Part shown: positions 34,097-44,446 of the stretch, piece after piece
Position numbering within the stretch: position 1 is the stretch's first letter
Layout: each line of letters begins with the position of its first letter
NCBI GenBank assembly: GCA_023910605.1
Contig: JAAVVV010000001.1
Coordinates: forward strand, 2,780,698 to 2,844,697
Origin: Bosea sp. (in: a-proteobacteria)
GTDB lineage: Bacteria > Pseudomonadota > Alphaproteobacteria > Rhizobiales > Beijerinckiaceae
Length of the DNA: 64,000 bases
Reading direction: 5' to 3'
The notes under the pieces: generated by a model
Database searches by the model: none
Seen by the model: the letters and a program-made list of their open reading frames with translations, nothing else
Told to the model about the DNA's origin: nothing
Translations under genes and position numbers: made by a program

Positions 34097-37005
34097 CCGG
34101 CTGCAGGCTCCCCGCAGGCGGAGAGATCGACCGCAGCCAGGTGATGCGCTTCACCTTTGATGGCAGACCATACGAAGGTTTTGCGGGCGACACGCTGGCT
34201 TCCGCTCTGCTGGCGAACGGGGTGATGCTGTTTGGTCGATCCTTCAAGTATCACCGGCCACGGGGCGTGCTGACAGCCGGACCGGAGGAACCGTCCGCCT
34301 TGGTGACGTTACGCGTCGGGCGCCGGCGGGAACCCAATGTCCCGGCAACGATGGTGGAACTGCATGATGGCCTCGTGGCGGAAAGCCAAAACCGCTGGCC
34401 GTCGCTGGCCGTCGATCTCATGGCCGTCAACAGTTTGATTGCGCCGGTGCTCGCGGCAGGCTTTTACTACAAGACCTTCATGCGACCGAAGGCCTTTTGG
34501 GAAAAGGTCTACGAGCCGCTGATCCGCCGCGCTGCCGGCCTCGGCAAGGCGGGTGATCAAACGGATCCGGATCGCTACGACATCCATCATCAGCATTGCG
34601 ACGTCCTGGTCATCGGTTCGGGCGTTGCCGGACTGTCAGCGGCCCGCGCCGCGGCTGAATCCGGCGCAAGGGTGCTCCTGCTCGAGCAAGACCGCATGTT
34701 GGGCGGCGGCACGCTCGTCGATCCCGCGCTGGCTGCCTGGCGGGAGGAGATGCTGTCGGCGCTGGGTTCATTCACGGATATGGTTCTGCTGACGCGCACC
34801 ACGGGCGTTGGAAGCTATGATTCAGGCGTTGTGGCGGCGGTCGAACGGGTCAGCGACCATCTGGCGGAACCAGCGCCCTTCATGCCGCGTCAACGCCTCC
34901 ACATTATCCGTACCGGAAGGACAATCCTCGCGACCGGCGCCATCGAGAGGCTGATTGCGCTTGCGAACAATGACCGGCCAGGTGTCATGCTGGCAACCGC
35001 GGCTCGGGCTTATGCCAATCGGCATGGCGTCTTGGCGGGGAAGGAGATCGTTGCCTTCGTCAACAATGACGAGGCCTATGCCGCAATCCGGGATCTGCAG
35101 GCGGCCGGCGCCAACCTGGTTGCGATCGTGGATCCACGTGAACCCACGGCGATTTCGGCGGAAGCCCGAAGCGGCGGGGCACCCGTGCTCAACCAGCATG
35201 AAGTCTGCGACGTGCGGGGTTCCCGAAGCGTGACGGGCGTACAGATCCGCGACCTCGCCACCAGGCGGATGCACACGGCGGCCTGTGACCTTCTGTGCCT
35301 GTCCGGCGGCTATAATCCGCAGACTCAACTTGCGACCCAGGCGGGCATCCAGATCGAATGGCGCGATCAGATCGCAGGCTTCACCACCTGTGGCCCCAGG
35401 AACGGACTGTTCCCGGTGGGAGCGGCGGCGGGTATCTTTGGGCGGCTGGAAGCCGCACGAGACGGGGCGATTGTCGCGGGCGGTGAGGCACGCCACCTGC
35501 CTCCGGTCGCGGCCCGTCGCGATGGGCCGGTTCACCCGGTCTGGGAAATCCGAGGGAAGGGCAAGGCGTTCGTCGATCTGCAGCACGACGTGACCACGGA
35601 AGACCTGCGCCTCGCGCACCGCGAAGGCTACAGCGCGGTCGAACATGCCAAGCGTTATACAACCCACGGAATGGGGACCGATCAAGGCAAGACGGGTGGT
35701 CTTGTCGGGTCGGCCGTGCTTGCCCAGGCGCGCGGTCAGCCGATCTCCGCGGTCGGTCTCTCGAAGCCTCGCCCGTTCGTGACACCGGTGAGTTGGGGCG
35801 CCCTGGCGGGAGCTGAAGTCGGCCCTCACTTCAAACCCGAACGGCGCCTGCCCTTGCACGACTGGCACAAGGAAAACGGGGCGGTCTTCGTGCGCATTGG
35901 ACTTTGGATGCGGCCACTGGTTTACGCGCATTCCGGCGACACGAGCTGGGGGCCGGTGCTTGAAGAGGCCCGCTGCGTGCGTCGTTCGGTAGGCATCACC
36001 GATGCCTCATCACTCGGCAAGATTGACGTGCAGGGCAACGACGCAGCCTTCTTCCTTGACCGGATCTATGCCAACACCTTCTCCAGCCTTCCCGTTGGCA
36101 AGGCTCGCTATGGCTTGATGCTGCGTGAGGACGGCATCGTACTCGATGACGGCACCACATCGAGGCTCGGCAACACTCATTTCTTTGTCACCACCACGAC
36201 GGGTCAAGCGCAGGCCGTGCTGGAGCACATGGAGTTCCATTTGCAGACGGTCTGGCGCCATCTCGATGTGCAGATCACGAATGTCGCCGATCAATGGGCC
36301 CAGTTTGCCGTGGCGGGGCCGCAGGCACGCGCAGTCCTGCAGAGGATCGTGACGGATCGCGACCTGTCCAATGACGCTTTTCCGTTCATGGCAGCAGGCG
36401 AGGCCGAGGTTGCCGGCGTGCCGTGTCGGCTCTTTCGGATCAGTTTCTCTGGCGAACTTGCCTATGAGGTCTCTGTTCCTGCAGGATATGCCTCTCATGT
36501 CTGGAGCGCCATCCTCGCTGCCGGGGGCCGATATGGCATACGGCCCTACGGCCTCGATGCGCTGAATGTCATGCGCATCGAAAAGGGCCACGTGGCTGGC
36601 TCGGAACTGAATGGCCAAACCACGGCAGGTGATCTTGGCCTCGGCAAGATGTTGAAGAAGAATGGCGATTTCATCGGCAGGGTCATGGCGCAACGGTCGG
36701 GCCTGACAGACCCGGCGCGGCTGTCGCTTGTGGGCCTTCATCCATGCGACCCCACGCAACGCCTGCGTAATGGCGCGCATCTGGTGAGCCGGGATGACCC
36801 AAAACGCAGCCAGGGCTACCTGACCGCGGCGTGCATGACCTCCGAAGGGCCGCAGAGCTGGATCGGTCTGGGGCTTCTGGAGCGGGGCCATAGCCGCATC
36901 GGCGAGACCATGATTGCCACGTCGCCGATACAAGGTGAAGACGTCGAGGTTTCGATTGTCAGCCATCATCGGCTTGATCCGGAGAACACCCGTGTCAAAG
37001 CCTGA
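34093..37005 (+). CDS. soxA: Sarcosine oxidase subunit alpha
   Basis: 970 residues, normal size. An N-terminal ferredoxin-like domain (VMRFTFDGRPYEGFAGDTL; residues about 17-90) is followed by an NAD/FAD-type dinucleotide fold at VIGSGVAGLSAARAA (about 174) and a C-terminal GcvT-like folate-binding domain (about 590-960; AFFLDRIYANTFSSL, SFSGELAYEVSVPAGYASHVW). This subunit takes up electrons and transfers the one-carbon unit to tetrahydrofolate. It overlaps soxD by four bases and soxG by 14 bases. Confidence 0.94.
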   Translation: MTGCRLPAGGEIDRSQVMRFTFDGRPYEGFAGDTLASALLANGVMLFGRSFKYHRPRGVLTAGPEEPSALVTLRVGRRREPNVPATMVELHDGLVAESQNRWPSLAVDLMAVNSLIAPVLAAGFYYKTFMRPKAFWEKVYEPLIRRAAGLGKAGDQTDPDRYDIHHQHCDVLVIGSGVAGLSAARAAAESGARVLLLEQDRMLGGGTLVDPALAAWREEMLSALGSFTDMVLLTRTTGVGSYDSGVVAAVERVSDHLAEPAPFMPRQRLHIIRTGRTILATGAIERLIALANNDRPGVMLATAARAYANRHGVLAGKEIVAFVNNDEAYAAIRDLQAAGANLVAIVDPREPTAISAEARSGGAPVLNQHEVCDVRGSRSVTGVQIRDLATRRMHTAACDLLCLSGGYNPQTQLATQAGIQIEWRDQIAGFTTCGPRNGLFPVGAAAGIFGRLEAARDGAIVAGGEARHLPPVAARRDGPVHPVWEIRGKGKAFVDLQHDVTTEDLRLAHREGYSAVEHAKRYTTHGMGTDQGKTGGLVGSAVLAQARGQPISAVGLSKPRPFVTPVSWGALAGAEVGPHFKPERRLPLHDWHKENGAVFVRIGLWMRPLVYAHSGDTSWGPVLEEARCVRRSVGITDASSLGKIDVQGNDAAFFLDRIYANTFSSLPVGKARYGLMLREDGIVLDDGTTSRLGNTHFFVTTTTGQAQAVLEHMEFHLQTVWRHLDVQITNVADQWAQFAVAGPQARAVLQRIVTDRDLSNDAFPFMAAGEAEVAGVPCRLFRISFSGELAYEVSVPAGYASHVWSAILAAGGRYGIRPYGLDALNVMRIEKGHVAGSELNGQTTAGDLGLGKMLKKNGDFIGRVMAQRSGLTDPARLSLVGLHPCDPTQRLRNGAHLVSRDDPKRSQGYLTAACMTSEGPQSWIGLGLLERGHSRIGETMIATSPIQGEDVEVSIVSHHRLDPENTRVKA

Positions 37006-37600
37006 ACGGACATCGGTTCTCGGCGCATGCCTTGCCGTGGGCCGACACGGCAAGGCAGGGTCGGACCCCGTCCAGATCCGCGAATTGATCCGGGACACGG
37101 TCGAAGTGACGGCGCGGCCGACTGGGCAGACGTCGGCGCTGATGGCGGCCCGCACGACACTGCAACTCGATTTGCCTGCAATGGGACAATGCTTGGAAAG
37201 CGGCCCTTATCTGTCTTGCGGTTTCGGCCCAGCGGTCTGGTCAGTCATTGCCAGGGCCGGCGCGCCGGATACGCTGCGCAGGAGACTCGCCGTCGCTTTC
37301 GGTGACACGGCGAGCGTGGTCGATACGGGCCATGGACTCGTGTTCCTCACGATGTCCGGGGTCCATGCCCGCCATGTTCTGGCCAAAGGCTGCCGTCTTG
37401 ATCTCCACCCTGGCGTCTTCAAGCCGGGTCATGCTGCCCGCACGATCATCGCACAGATCCCTTGCGCGATCTGGCGTCATCATGAGAACTGGACGTTCGG
37501 ACTTGCCCTGCCAGTGACTTTCGCCCACAGTTTTGCCCACTTTATTCTTGCGGCGTCGTCGGAAAACGGCTGCGAAATCCTGCCCTTGTCTGAGGATTGA
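36992..37600 (+). CDS. soxG: Sarcosine oxidase subunit gamma
   Basis: 202 residues from a GTG start at 36992, chosen because GGAG lies 8 bases upstream and the sequence then begins SKPERTSVLGACLAV, whereas the longer open frame would overlap soxA much further. It contains the SoxG-like GcvT-fold remnants (PCAIWRHHENWTFGLALPVTF-type C-terminus). The gene is one base from the next flavoprotein. SoxG is the least conserved subunit, so identification rests partly on position after soxA. Confidence 0.85.
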   Translation: MSKPERTSVLGACLAVGRHGKAGSDPVQIRELIRDTVEVTARPTGQTSALMAARTTLQLDLPAMGQCLESGPYLSCGFGPAVWSVIARAGAPDTLRRRLAVAFGDTASVVDTGHGLVFLTMSGVHARHVLAKGCRLDLHPGVFKPGHAARTIIAQIPCAIWRHHENWTFGLALPVTFAHSFAHFILAASSENGCEILPLSED

Positions 37601-37601
37601 A

Positions 37602-40016
37602 ATGAAGACCCATACCCAGGCCGTCGTGATCGGCGGCGGCGTAGTCGGCGTGTCCGTGCTCTACCATCTCGCCAGGGCCGGCATGACGGACGTGGTGCTG
37701 CTTGAGAAGAACGAACTCACCTCGGGATCGACCTGGCATGCCGCCGGCGGCGTCACGACCCTCAACAGTGATGCCAATGTCTCGCGACTGCAGAAGTACA
37801 CGTTTGATCTTTACCGGGAACTTGAGACCGCGACCGGTCTGTCCTGCGGCATCCACCACAACGGCGGCATCTATCTGGCGACAGATGACGGGCAGATGGA
37901 CTTCCTGAAGCTCATCCACAGCCGCGCGCGCACCCTGAAGATGGATACCCAACTGATCTCCGTCGCCGAGGCGAAGAAGCGCAATGTGCTGATCGAGGAG
38001 AAGTTCTTCAAAGGTGCGCTCTGGCGTGAAGATGGCGGCTATGTCGACCCCTGGCTCGTGACCCAGGCCTATGCGGCCGCAGCCAGGACACTTGGCGCGG
38101 AAATCAATCGCTTCACAAAGGTGACAGCGCTGAAACAGCGGCCTGACGGTTCATGGGACGTGACCACTGACAAAGGCAGCATCCATGCCGAGCATGTGGT
38201 CAATGCCGGCGGCCTCTGGGCGCGCGAGATCGGCCGCATGGTGGGACTGGAATTGCCGGTTCTGGCAATGGAGCATCACTACATCGTCACGGACGCCGTG
38301 CCGGAGTTGAACGGGCTCGACAAGGAGATCATCAACACCAGCGACTTCACGGGTGAGATCTACCTGCGTCAGGAAGGCCAAGGCGTTCTGCTTGGCACCT
38401 ATGAGCAGGATTGCCGTCCATGGTCACCGGTCACCACGCCGGATGATTTCCACACCCAACTCCTGCCGGATGCGCTCGAACGCATTTCGCCGGAACTGGA
38501 ACGCGGCTTCCGGCATTTTCCGGCTCTGGCGAAGGTTGGCATCAAGAAGGCGGTCAACGGGCCCTTCACCTTTTCGCCGGATGGCAACCCGCTGGTGGGT
38601 CCGGTCAAGGGGCTGCGCAATTTCTGGGTCGCGTGCGCGGTCATGGCAGGTTTCAGCCAGGGAGGCGGGGTCGGCCTCGTGCTGTCGCGCTGGATGACGG
38701 AGGGCGATCCCGGCCAGGATGTGCTGGCCATGGATGTGGCCAGGTATGGGCATTTTGCGACACCGCGCTACACCGCGATCAAGGTCGACGAGAACTACAG
38801 GCGGCGCTTTCGCCTTGCGTTCCCCAACGAGGAAATGCCCGCCGCCCGGCCGCTGCGCAGAACACCGATTTATGAGCGGCTCAAGGCACGGGGCGCTGTT
38901 TTCGGGGCGAATTTTGGCCTTGAAAATGCGCTTTGGTTCGCGCCAAGCGGCGTTGAGCCGGTCGAGACCCCGACATATCGCCGTTCCAACGCCATGCCGC
39001 ATGTCCGCGAGGAATGTCTGGCCGTGCGCAATGCTGTCGGCCTCTATGAAAGCTCCAATTACGGCAAGTACGAAGTGACCGGACGCGGCGCCCGGCAATG
39101 GCTCGACCGCGTGTTTGCCTGCCGCATCCCCAAGCCTGGCCGCATGGGCATCGCACCGATGCTGAACGCGCGGGGCCGCATCATCGGGGATCTTTCGATC
39201 GCATGCCTTGCCGAGGACCGTTATCTGATCATCGGCTCGGGGTTTGCGGAAGCCTTCCACATGCGGTGGTTCTGGGCCAGCAATCCTCCGGACGACGTGT
39301 TCATCCGCGCTGCCTCATCGACGCTGACCGGTTTCTCGATCGCAGGCCCGCATGCGCGGGCCGTGCTGCAGAAGCTGACGCACCAGGACATGGGCAACGA
39401 GGCCTTCCGCTTCTTCGCGGTGAGGGAAATGGCTCTTGGGATGACGCCGGCGATCGTCTGCCGTGCGGGTTTCACCGGTGAACTCGGTTACGAATTCTGG
39501 GTCACGCCTGACTATCAGGAAACGCTGTACGACGACGTGATGGCGGCGGGCGCCGAGTTTGGTATCCGGCTCTTCGGCGGCAGGGCGCTGTCGTCGCTCC
39601 GGCTTGAGAAGAACTATGGGTCCTTCAACAAGGACTTCCGGCCGGACTACACGGCAGGCGAGACCGGTCTCGACGCCTTTGTTGATTTCAACAAGGCGGA
39701 TTTCACCGGAAAGCAGGCAGCCGTCGCCGAAAGGGAACTGGGGCCCAGGCGCAGGTTTGTGACCTTCGTTGTCGACGCGCCGCATGCCGATGTCATCGGC
39801 TATGAGGTGGTGCTGAAAGACAATGAGCCCGTGGGCTACTGTACTTCGGGCTCGTGGGGTCATTATGTGGGCAAGAGTCTTGCAGCAGGTTACGTGCAAG
39901 CGGATCTGGCGCGCGACGGCGAGACCTTCCACATCGACGTTCTCGGACAGCATTGTCCGGCGGTCGTCACGGCAAGACCCCTTCATGATCCCGACGGGCT
40001 GAGGCTGCGCGGATGA
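37602..40016 (+). CDS. FAD-dependent N-methyl amino acid dehydrogenase with GcvT domain (dimethylglycine dehydrogenase-like)
   Basis: 804 residues. N-terminal DAO domain: [20 protein letters not shown] (residues 8-27) and [10 protein letters not shown] with His46 in the position of the covalent FAD His of dimethylglycine dehydrogenase. The DAO domain runs to about 370, then an FAO-type linker domain and a C-terminal GcvT/aminomethyltransferase domain (about 430-800, with [14 protein letters not shown]). The family removes methyls from tertiary N-methyl amino acids, passing C1 to folate. Located between soxG and the methyltransferase fusion, it probably acts on the dimethyl product of the first demethylation. 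Confidence 0.9.
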   Translation: MKTHTQAVVIGGGVVGVSVLYHLARAGMTDVVLLEKNELTSGSTWHAAGGVTTLNSDANVSRLQKYTFDLYRELETATGLSCGIHHNGGIYLATDDGQMDFLKLIHSRARTLKMDTQLISVAEAKKRNVLIEEKFFKGALWREDGGYVDPWLVTQAYAAAARTLGAEINRFTKVTALKQRPDGSWDVTTDKGSIHAEHVVNAGGLWAREIGRMVGLELPVLAMEHHYIVTDAVPELNGLDKEIINTSDFTGEIYLRQEGQGVLLGTYEQDCRPWSPVTTPDDFHTQLLPDALERISPELERGFRHFPALAKVGIKKAVNGPFTFSPDGNPLVGPVKGLRNFWVACAVMAGFSQGGGVGLVLSRWMTEGDPGQDVLAMDVARYGHFATPRYTAIKVDENYRRRFRLAFPNEEMPAARPLRRTPIYERLKARGAVFGANFGLENALWFAPSGVEPVETPTYRRSNAMPHVREECLAVRNAVGLYESSNYGKYEVTGRGARQWLDRVFACRIPKPGRMGIAPMLNARGRIIGDLSIACLAEDRYLIIGSGFAEAFHMRWFWASNPPDDVFIRAASSTLTGFSIAGPHARAVLQKLTHQDMGNEAFRFFAVREMALGMTPAIVCRAGFTGELGYEFWVTPDYQETLYDDVMAAGAEFGIRLFGGRALSSLRLEKNYGSFNKDFRPDYTAGETGLDAFVDFNKADFTGKQAAVAERELGPRRRFVTFVVDAPHADVIGYEVVLKDNEPVGYCTSGSWGHYVGKSLAAGYVQADLARDGETFHIDVLGQHCPAVVTARPLHDPDGLRLRG

Positions 40017-40228
40017 CGGTTGAGACACCCTGCATCAAGGTCTGCGTGGTCGACCACGTGACCGGCTGCTGCATTGGCTGCGGCCGCACCGTGTCCGAGA
40101 TCGCCGGTTGGGGCAGCATGACTGTTGGACAGCGGCGCCGCATCATGACCAGCCTTTCTGGGCGGATGTCACACATGGTGTCGCGCGCAGCGCGCAGCGT
40201 CCGTCAACGCCGGGAGTCTACGACATGA
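40013..40228 (+). CDS. DUF1289-family small Cys-rich protein
   Basis: 71 residues. The conserved [20 protein letters not shown] block (residues 6-25) holds the Cys cluster of DUF1289, probably a metal or Fe-S site, followed by EIAGWGSMT. It overlaps its two neighbours by four bases at each end (ATGA both times), so it is made in step with the flavoprotein and the methyltransferase fusion. Function is unknown; a role in electron transfer or in metal delivery is possible. Confidence 0.85.
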   Translation: MTVETPCIKVCVVDHVTGCCIGCGRTVSEIAGWGSMTVGQRRRIMTSLSGRMSHMVSRAARSVRQRRESTT

Positions 40229-42762
40229 ACCTGCTCGCTGAGCGTCTGGCCGAAAGGCGCGTCCTGCTGGCCGACGGGGCAACGGGCACAAACCTGTTCG
40301 ACATGGGCCTGATGTCCGGTGATTCACCTGAGATCTGGAACGACGAGCATCCGGACCGTATTGCCGCACTTCACCAAAGTTTTGTGGATGCCGGCGCAGA
40401 TATCATCCTGACCAACACATTCGGCTGCAACGCGCGCCGGCTGATGCTGCACAACGCGCAGAGCCGGACCCATGAACTGAACAGGAAGGGCGCCGAGATT
40501 GCGCGCCGCGTGGCCGATGCATCCAGTCGGCCGGTCGTGGTGGCTGGTTCGGTTGGTCCGACGGGCGACCTGTTCGCCCCCCTGGGTGTCCTAACGGAGG
40601 ACGAGGCTGTCGCCGTTTTCATCGAACAGATCGAGGGCCTGAAAGCGGGTGGCGCTGATGTCATCTGGATCGAGACCATGTCCGCGCTGGAAGAGATGCG
40701 CGCGGCAGCTTTGGCGGCCGCAAGGACCGAAATGCCCTATACCATCACCGCCAGCTTCGACACCGCAGGCCGCACGATGATGGGGATTTCCCCGAAGGCG
40801 CTGGTCGATTTCGTCTCGGCATTGACACCGCCTCCCCTCGCCTTTGGAGCCAATTGCGGCGTCGGTGCATCCGATCTCGTCATGTCTGTGCTGGGCATGA
40901 CCGAAAGCACCCCTGGCATTCCGGTCATTGCCAAGGCCAATGCCGGGGTGCCGACGGTCCACGGCGACCATGTGCACTATTCCGGATCACCCGAACTGAT
41001 GGCGGAATACATCCATCTCGCGGCGGATGCCGGCGCAAGGATCGTTGGCGGCTGTTGCGGAACCTCACCGGCCCACCTTGCCGCCATGCGCAAGGCCCTC
41101 GATGCCCACCATGGGGGGGTGAGGCCGGATCTGCCAAAGGTGACCTCTATCCTCGGCGCGCTGGTCTCCCCGCCCCCGAAGGAAACGGCGACCGCGCGCA
41201 GGACGCGGTCCGAAACCCCGGATGCCGTCCCGGACGGAGGATCCGCGCCGGTGGCCCGCCGCCGGGGCAAGGCGCAACGCTCGTCGATTGTCGTGATCGA
41301 GCCCATCGCGCCGCGCCTCGAAAATCGGTGGTCCCCGCTTGAGGTCCTGTCGTCGTCGCAGCTGGAGCGCATCATCAACGCCGCTTATGTGATCCTGGCC
41401 GAGGCGGGGCTTGAAATCCGGAGCCAGCGTGCGCGCGACATCTACCGCAAGGGCGGCGCTGTCGTCGACGATGAATCGCAGATGGTGTGGCTGGGCCGAG
41501 AGGTCGTTGAGGCGCATCTTGCCCATGCCCCGGAGCGCTTCGTGCTGCATGCGCGCAACGCGGAACGGCACCTTCACGTTGGCGGCAATATCGTCAATTT
41601 CGGTCCTGTCAGCGGCGCGCCCCATATCACCGATCTTGATCGCGGCCGGCGCTACGGGGACATGGAGGCCTTCTGCGACATGCTGAAGGTGATGCAGGGG
41701 GTCGGGACGCAGCACTGGCAAGGTGGGGTTCTGGTTGAGCCGGTGGAATTGCCGGTGCCGCTGCGCCAGCTCGCCATGTACAAGGCCCATATCGAGCACT
41801 CGGATCTGGTCTGGGCCGCACGCGGCGTCGGGGGCGTAAACGCCGAAGATGCGATTGCCATGTCAGCCATCGAACACGGCTGTTCCGTGGAGGCGCTGGC
41901 GGCGCGGCCGACCCTGATGACAGTGACCAACGTCAATTCACCGCGACGGGTGGACGAGGAGATTCTCGACAACATCATGACCATGGCCGCCCATGGCCAG
42001 TGCACGGTGATCACGCCTTTCACGCTCATGGGCGCCATGGCGCCGGTCACCCTCGCGGGGGCCCTGACCCAGCAGACGGCCGAAGCCCTTGCCATCATCA
42101 CCTTGTGCCAGATGGTCAGGCCGGGTGCTCCTTGCGTCATGGGGGCCTTCACCTCGAATGTCGACATGAAGACAGGGTCGCCAGCCTTCGGCACACCCGA
42201 GTTCGTGAATGCGATCCTTGCCTCCACGCAGATCGCGCGGCGACTGAAACTGCCAAGCCGGACCAGCGCTGCCAACGCCTCGCCCGTCGTCGATGCCCAA
42301 TCGACCTACGAAACCGCGTTTTCGCTGTGGGCCTCCATCATGGGACACTCCAATCTGATCACGCACACGGCCGGCTGGCTCGAAGGCGGACTGTCCGCGT
42401 CGCTGGAAAAGATCATTGTCGACGCCGAGATGCTGCGCGGCTGGGCTGAAATCCTGAAGCCGGTCGATTTCAGCGACGACGACATTGGCATCGACGCCAT
42501 CAAGGGCGTGGCTGCGGGCGGCCACTTCTTTGGCGCTCCCCACACTATTCAACGCTACGAGAACGCCTTTTATCGACCGATCCTCTCGGACTGGACGAAT
42601 TTTGAGAACTGGACCGACGCCGGCGCGAAGAATGCCACCACACGGGCAAGTGAGATATGGAAGAAGCTCAGGGACAGCTATGTCCCTCCTTTCCTTGATC
42701 CGGCAGCAGGAGACGCTCTTGATGCGTATGTGGCGCGGCGCAAGGCGGAATTGGGTTTCTAG
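40225..42762 (+). CDS. Fusion: homocysteine S-methyltransferase domain + MttB-family (non-pyrrolysine) corrinoid methyltransferase domain
   Basis: 845 residues. Residues 1-300 are a Zn-dependent homocysteine S-methyltransferase (BHMT/MetH N-terminal type): [20 protein letters not shown], and zinc ligands Cys211 (FGANCGVGA) and Cys277-Cys278 (GGCCGTSP). Residues 305-360 are a polar linker. Residues 365-840 match the trimethylamine methyltransferase (MttB) family, e.g. [16 protein letters not shown], the [20 protein letters not shown] block, and YRPILSDW near the end. The frame has no internal TAG, so no pyrrolysine; such members act on quaternary amines such as glycine betaine, proline betaine or carnitine. 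The two domains would catalyse both halves of methyl transfer via the corrinoid protein at 30651. Start at 40225 overlaps the DUF1289 stop. Confidence 0.9.
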   Translation: MNLLAERLAERRVLLADGATGTNLFDMGLMSGDSPEIWNDEHPDRIAALHQSFVDAGADIILTNTFGCNARRLMLHNAQSRTHELNRKGAEIARRVADASSRPVVVAGSVGPTGDLFAPLGVLTEDEAVAVFIEQIEGLKAGGADVIWIETMSALEEMRAAALAAARTEMPYTITASFDTAGRTMMGISPKALVDFVSALTPPPLAFGANCGVGASDLVMSVLGMTESTPGIPVIAKANAGVPTVHGDHVHYSGSPELMAEYIHLAADAGARIVGGCCGTSPAHLAAMRKALDAHHGGVRPDLPKVTSILGALVSPPPKETATARRTRSETPDAVPDGGSAPVARRRGKAQRSSIVVIEPIAPRLENRWSPLEVLSSSQLERIINAAYVILAEAGLEIRSQRARDIYRKGGAVVDDESQMVWLGREVVEAHLAHAPERFVLHARNAERHLHVGGNIVNFGPVSGAPHITDLDRGRRYGDMEAFCDMLKVMQGVGTQHWQGGVLVEPVELPVPLRQLAMYKAHIEHSDLVWAARGVGGVNAEDAIAMSAIEHGCSVEALAARPTLMTVTNVNSPRRVDEEILDNIMTMAAHGQCTVITPFTLMGAMAPVTLAGALTQQTAEALAIITLCQMVRPGAPCVMGAFTSNVDMKTGSPAFGTPEFVNAILASTQIARRLKLPSRTSAANASPVVDAQSTYETAFSLWASIMGHSNLITHTAGWLEGGLSASLEKIIVDAEMLRGWAEILKPVDFSDDDIGIDAIKGVAAGGHFFGAPHTIQRYENAFYRPILSDWTNFENWTDAGAKNATTRASEIWKKLRDSYVPPFLDPAAGDALDAYVARRKAELGF

Positions 42763-42764
42763 GC

Positions 42765-44303
42765 ATGACAGACACCATGACTCCGATCGGGGATGCCCGC
42801 CATTCGATCCTTGATGTTCGGAGATTGGCGACCGGCAACACCAAGATCGGCCTCACAGCCGCAGCTGAGGCGAGGATCGCGCGGTCGCGGGAGATTGTGG
42901 CGCAATACGCTGCCGGAGACGAGCCGATCTATGGTCTCAACACCGGGCTTGGCGGCAATCTTGGACACCGCATCGACCGCGGCGACATCGTCGCCTTTCA
43001 GGAACAACTGGTGCGCGGGCGCAATGCCGGGGTGGGCACCTCGCTCCCGGAGGCCGTCTGCCGCGTGGCCCTGCTCGCGCGCATCATCAGTGCTTCCAAG
43101 GGAAGCCCGGGCCTGTCGCGCCCAACAATCGATCAGCTGATGGCCCTCTTCAATGCAGGCGTGTCGCCGGCCATACCCTCCTACGGATCCATCAGCGCGG
43201 CAGACCTGGTGCTTTCGGCGCATATGGGGGCCGTCCTGGTGGGCCGCGGCCGCGCCTGGCTCGGCGGCGAGGAGATGGACGGGGCGCAAGCCCTGCGCCG
43301 CGCAGGACTCCGGGCCATCGCACTCGAGCCGAAGGACGGTCTGGGGCTGTGCAACGCCTCTGCGCCGAGCATGGGACATGCGGTTGTGACGCTCGGCACG
43401 CTTGCAGACACGCTTCTTGTCGGATCTGCGGCGGCCGCACTGGCCTATCAGGGTTACGGCGCAAATCCGCGCATTTTCGACGCCCGCCTGCATGCGGCAC
43501 GCGCCACGCCCGGGCAACAGGAGGCGGCGGCGCTGTTCCGTCGGCTTCTGGACGGGAGCTCGATCCATGCCGATCCGCGCAACATTCAGGATGCCGTGTC
43601 GTACCGGACCGTCGCGCCGGTCATGGGCGCGGCCTTTGAAGCCTTCCGGTTGACGCGCTCTGCCGTGGAAGATGAGATCAACGGGGTTTCCGATACACCG
43701 TTGGTCCTGCTCGACGCGGGACTGATGCTGTCCTCGCCCAATTTCGAAACCTCCGGCATCGCCCTGGCGTTCGACGCGCTCGCGATTGCCTTGACCCATC
43801 TCGCGACAGCCAGCGCCTACCGCATCATGAAGCTGATGAATCCGGTCCTGTCCGGCTTGCCGAAATATCTCTCCCCTGTGGGCGGCGCCTCGGCCGGTTT
43901 CGTGCCCATGCAAAAGACGGTGGCTTCCCTGCATGCGGAGATCCGGCAATACGCCACGCCGGGCAGCCTCGACGCCCTCGCCGTGTCCGATACGGTCGAG
44001 GACCATGCCCCCCAGACCATGCTGACGATCAAGAAACTGGCCGCCCAGTTGGCGCCATTCCGCTTGCTCGTGGCGATCGAGGCGCTGGTCGCTGCACAGG
44101 CCGTCGATCTGCGGGCGGGCCTGGCTATCAGCCCGGCGACAGAGACCCTGCACAAGGCGATCCGCGCACTTGTTCCGCCGCTCGATGCCGACCGCGAAAA
44201 CGGCCCAGATGCCATGACGGTTCACGACATTCTGGCTGATCCGCAGCTCATTGCCGTATTCCGGGGGCGCGCGGATGGCCTCGGGTTGCCAATCGTCGGT
44301 TGA
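42765..44303 (+). CDS. Histidine ammonia-lyase-family protein lacking the MIO triad (ergothionase-like candidate)
   Basis: 512 residues with the HAL fold along its length: IYGLNTGLGG (Tyr56 is the catalytic-Tyr position), DGLGLCNASAPSMGHA, IQDAVSYRTVAPVMGAA, EINGVSDTPLV, SGLPKYLSP, and VEDHAPQTM (Glu412). The prosthetic-group loop normally reads GSVGASGDLAPLAHM; here it is GSISAADLVLSAHM (141-154), one residue shorter and without Ala-Ser-Gly. The second catalytic Tyr of HAL is Val278, and Lys384 replaces a hydrophobic residue near the active site. From memory, ergothionases (trimethylamine-eliminating enzymes) are HAL relatives without MIO, so a betaine lyase is a good fit. It starts 2 bp after the fusion gene. 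Confidence 0.8.
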   Translation: MTDTMTPIGDARHSILDVRRLATGNTKIGLTAAAEARIARSREIVAQYAAGDEPIYGLNTGLGGNLGHRIDRGDIVAFQEQLVRGRNAGVGTSLPEAVCRVALLARIISASKGSPGLSRPTIDQLMALFNAGVSPAIPSYGSISAADLVLSAHMGAVLVGRGRAWLGGEEMDGAQALRRAGLRAIALEPKDGLGLCNASAPSMGHAVVTLGTLADTLLVGSAAAALAYQGYGANPRIFDARLHAARATPGQQEAAALFRRLLDGSSIHADPRNIQDAVSYRTVAPVMGAAFEAFRLTRSAVEDEINGVSDTPLVLLDAGLMLSSPNFETSGIALAFDALAIALTHLATASAYRIMKLMNPVLSGLPKYLSPVGGASAGFVPMQKTVASLHAEIRQYATPGSLDALAVSDTVEDHAPQTMLTIKKLAAQLAPFRLLVAIEALVAAQAVDLRAGLAISPATETLHKAIRALVPPLDADRENGPDAMTVHDILADPQLIAVFRGRADGLGLPIVG

Positions 44304-44446
44304 CTACTTCACACCCCCGCTCCGCAGCAAGAGTTGGCGGCTATTTTGTCGGGGACCTCTTTACCTTTCGTGCGAATGTGGTGGAGAATGCCCCTCAAGA
44401 TGGGGTCGCGCCGGTGAGGGCATGGCCGGCAGTTGTGGAGGAAGAC

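Noticed and set aside
40225..42762. Pyrrolysine insertion in the MttB-like domain
   Set aside because: There is no in-frame TAG; the domain is uninterrupted, as in glycine betaine methyltransferases.
42759..44225. Long open frame (488 codons) on the minus strand opposite the lyase gene
   Set aside because: Antisense shadow of a well-conserved gene with no recognisable motif or ribosome-binding site.
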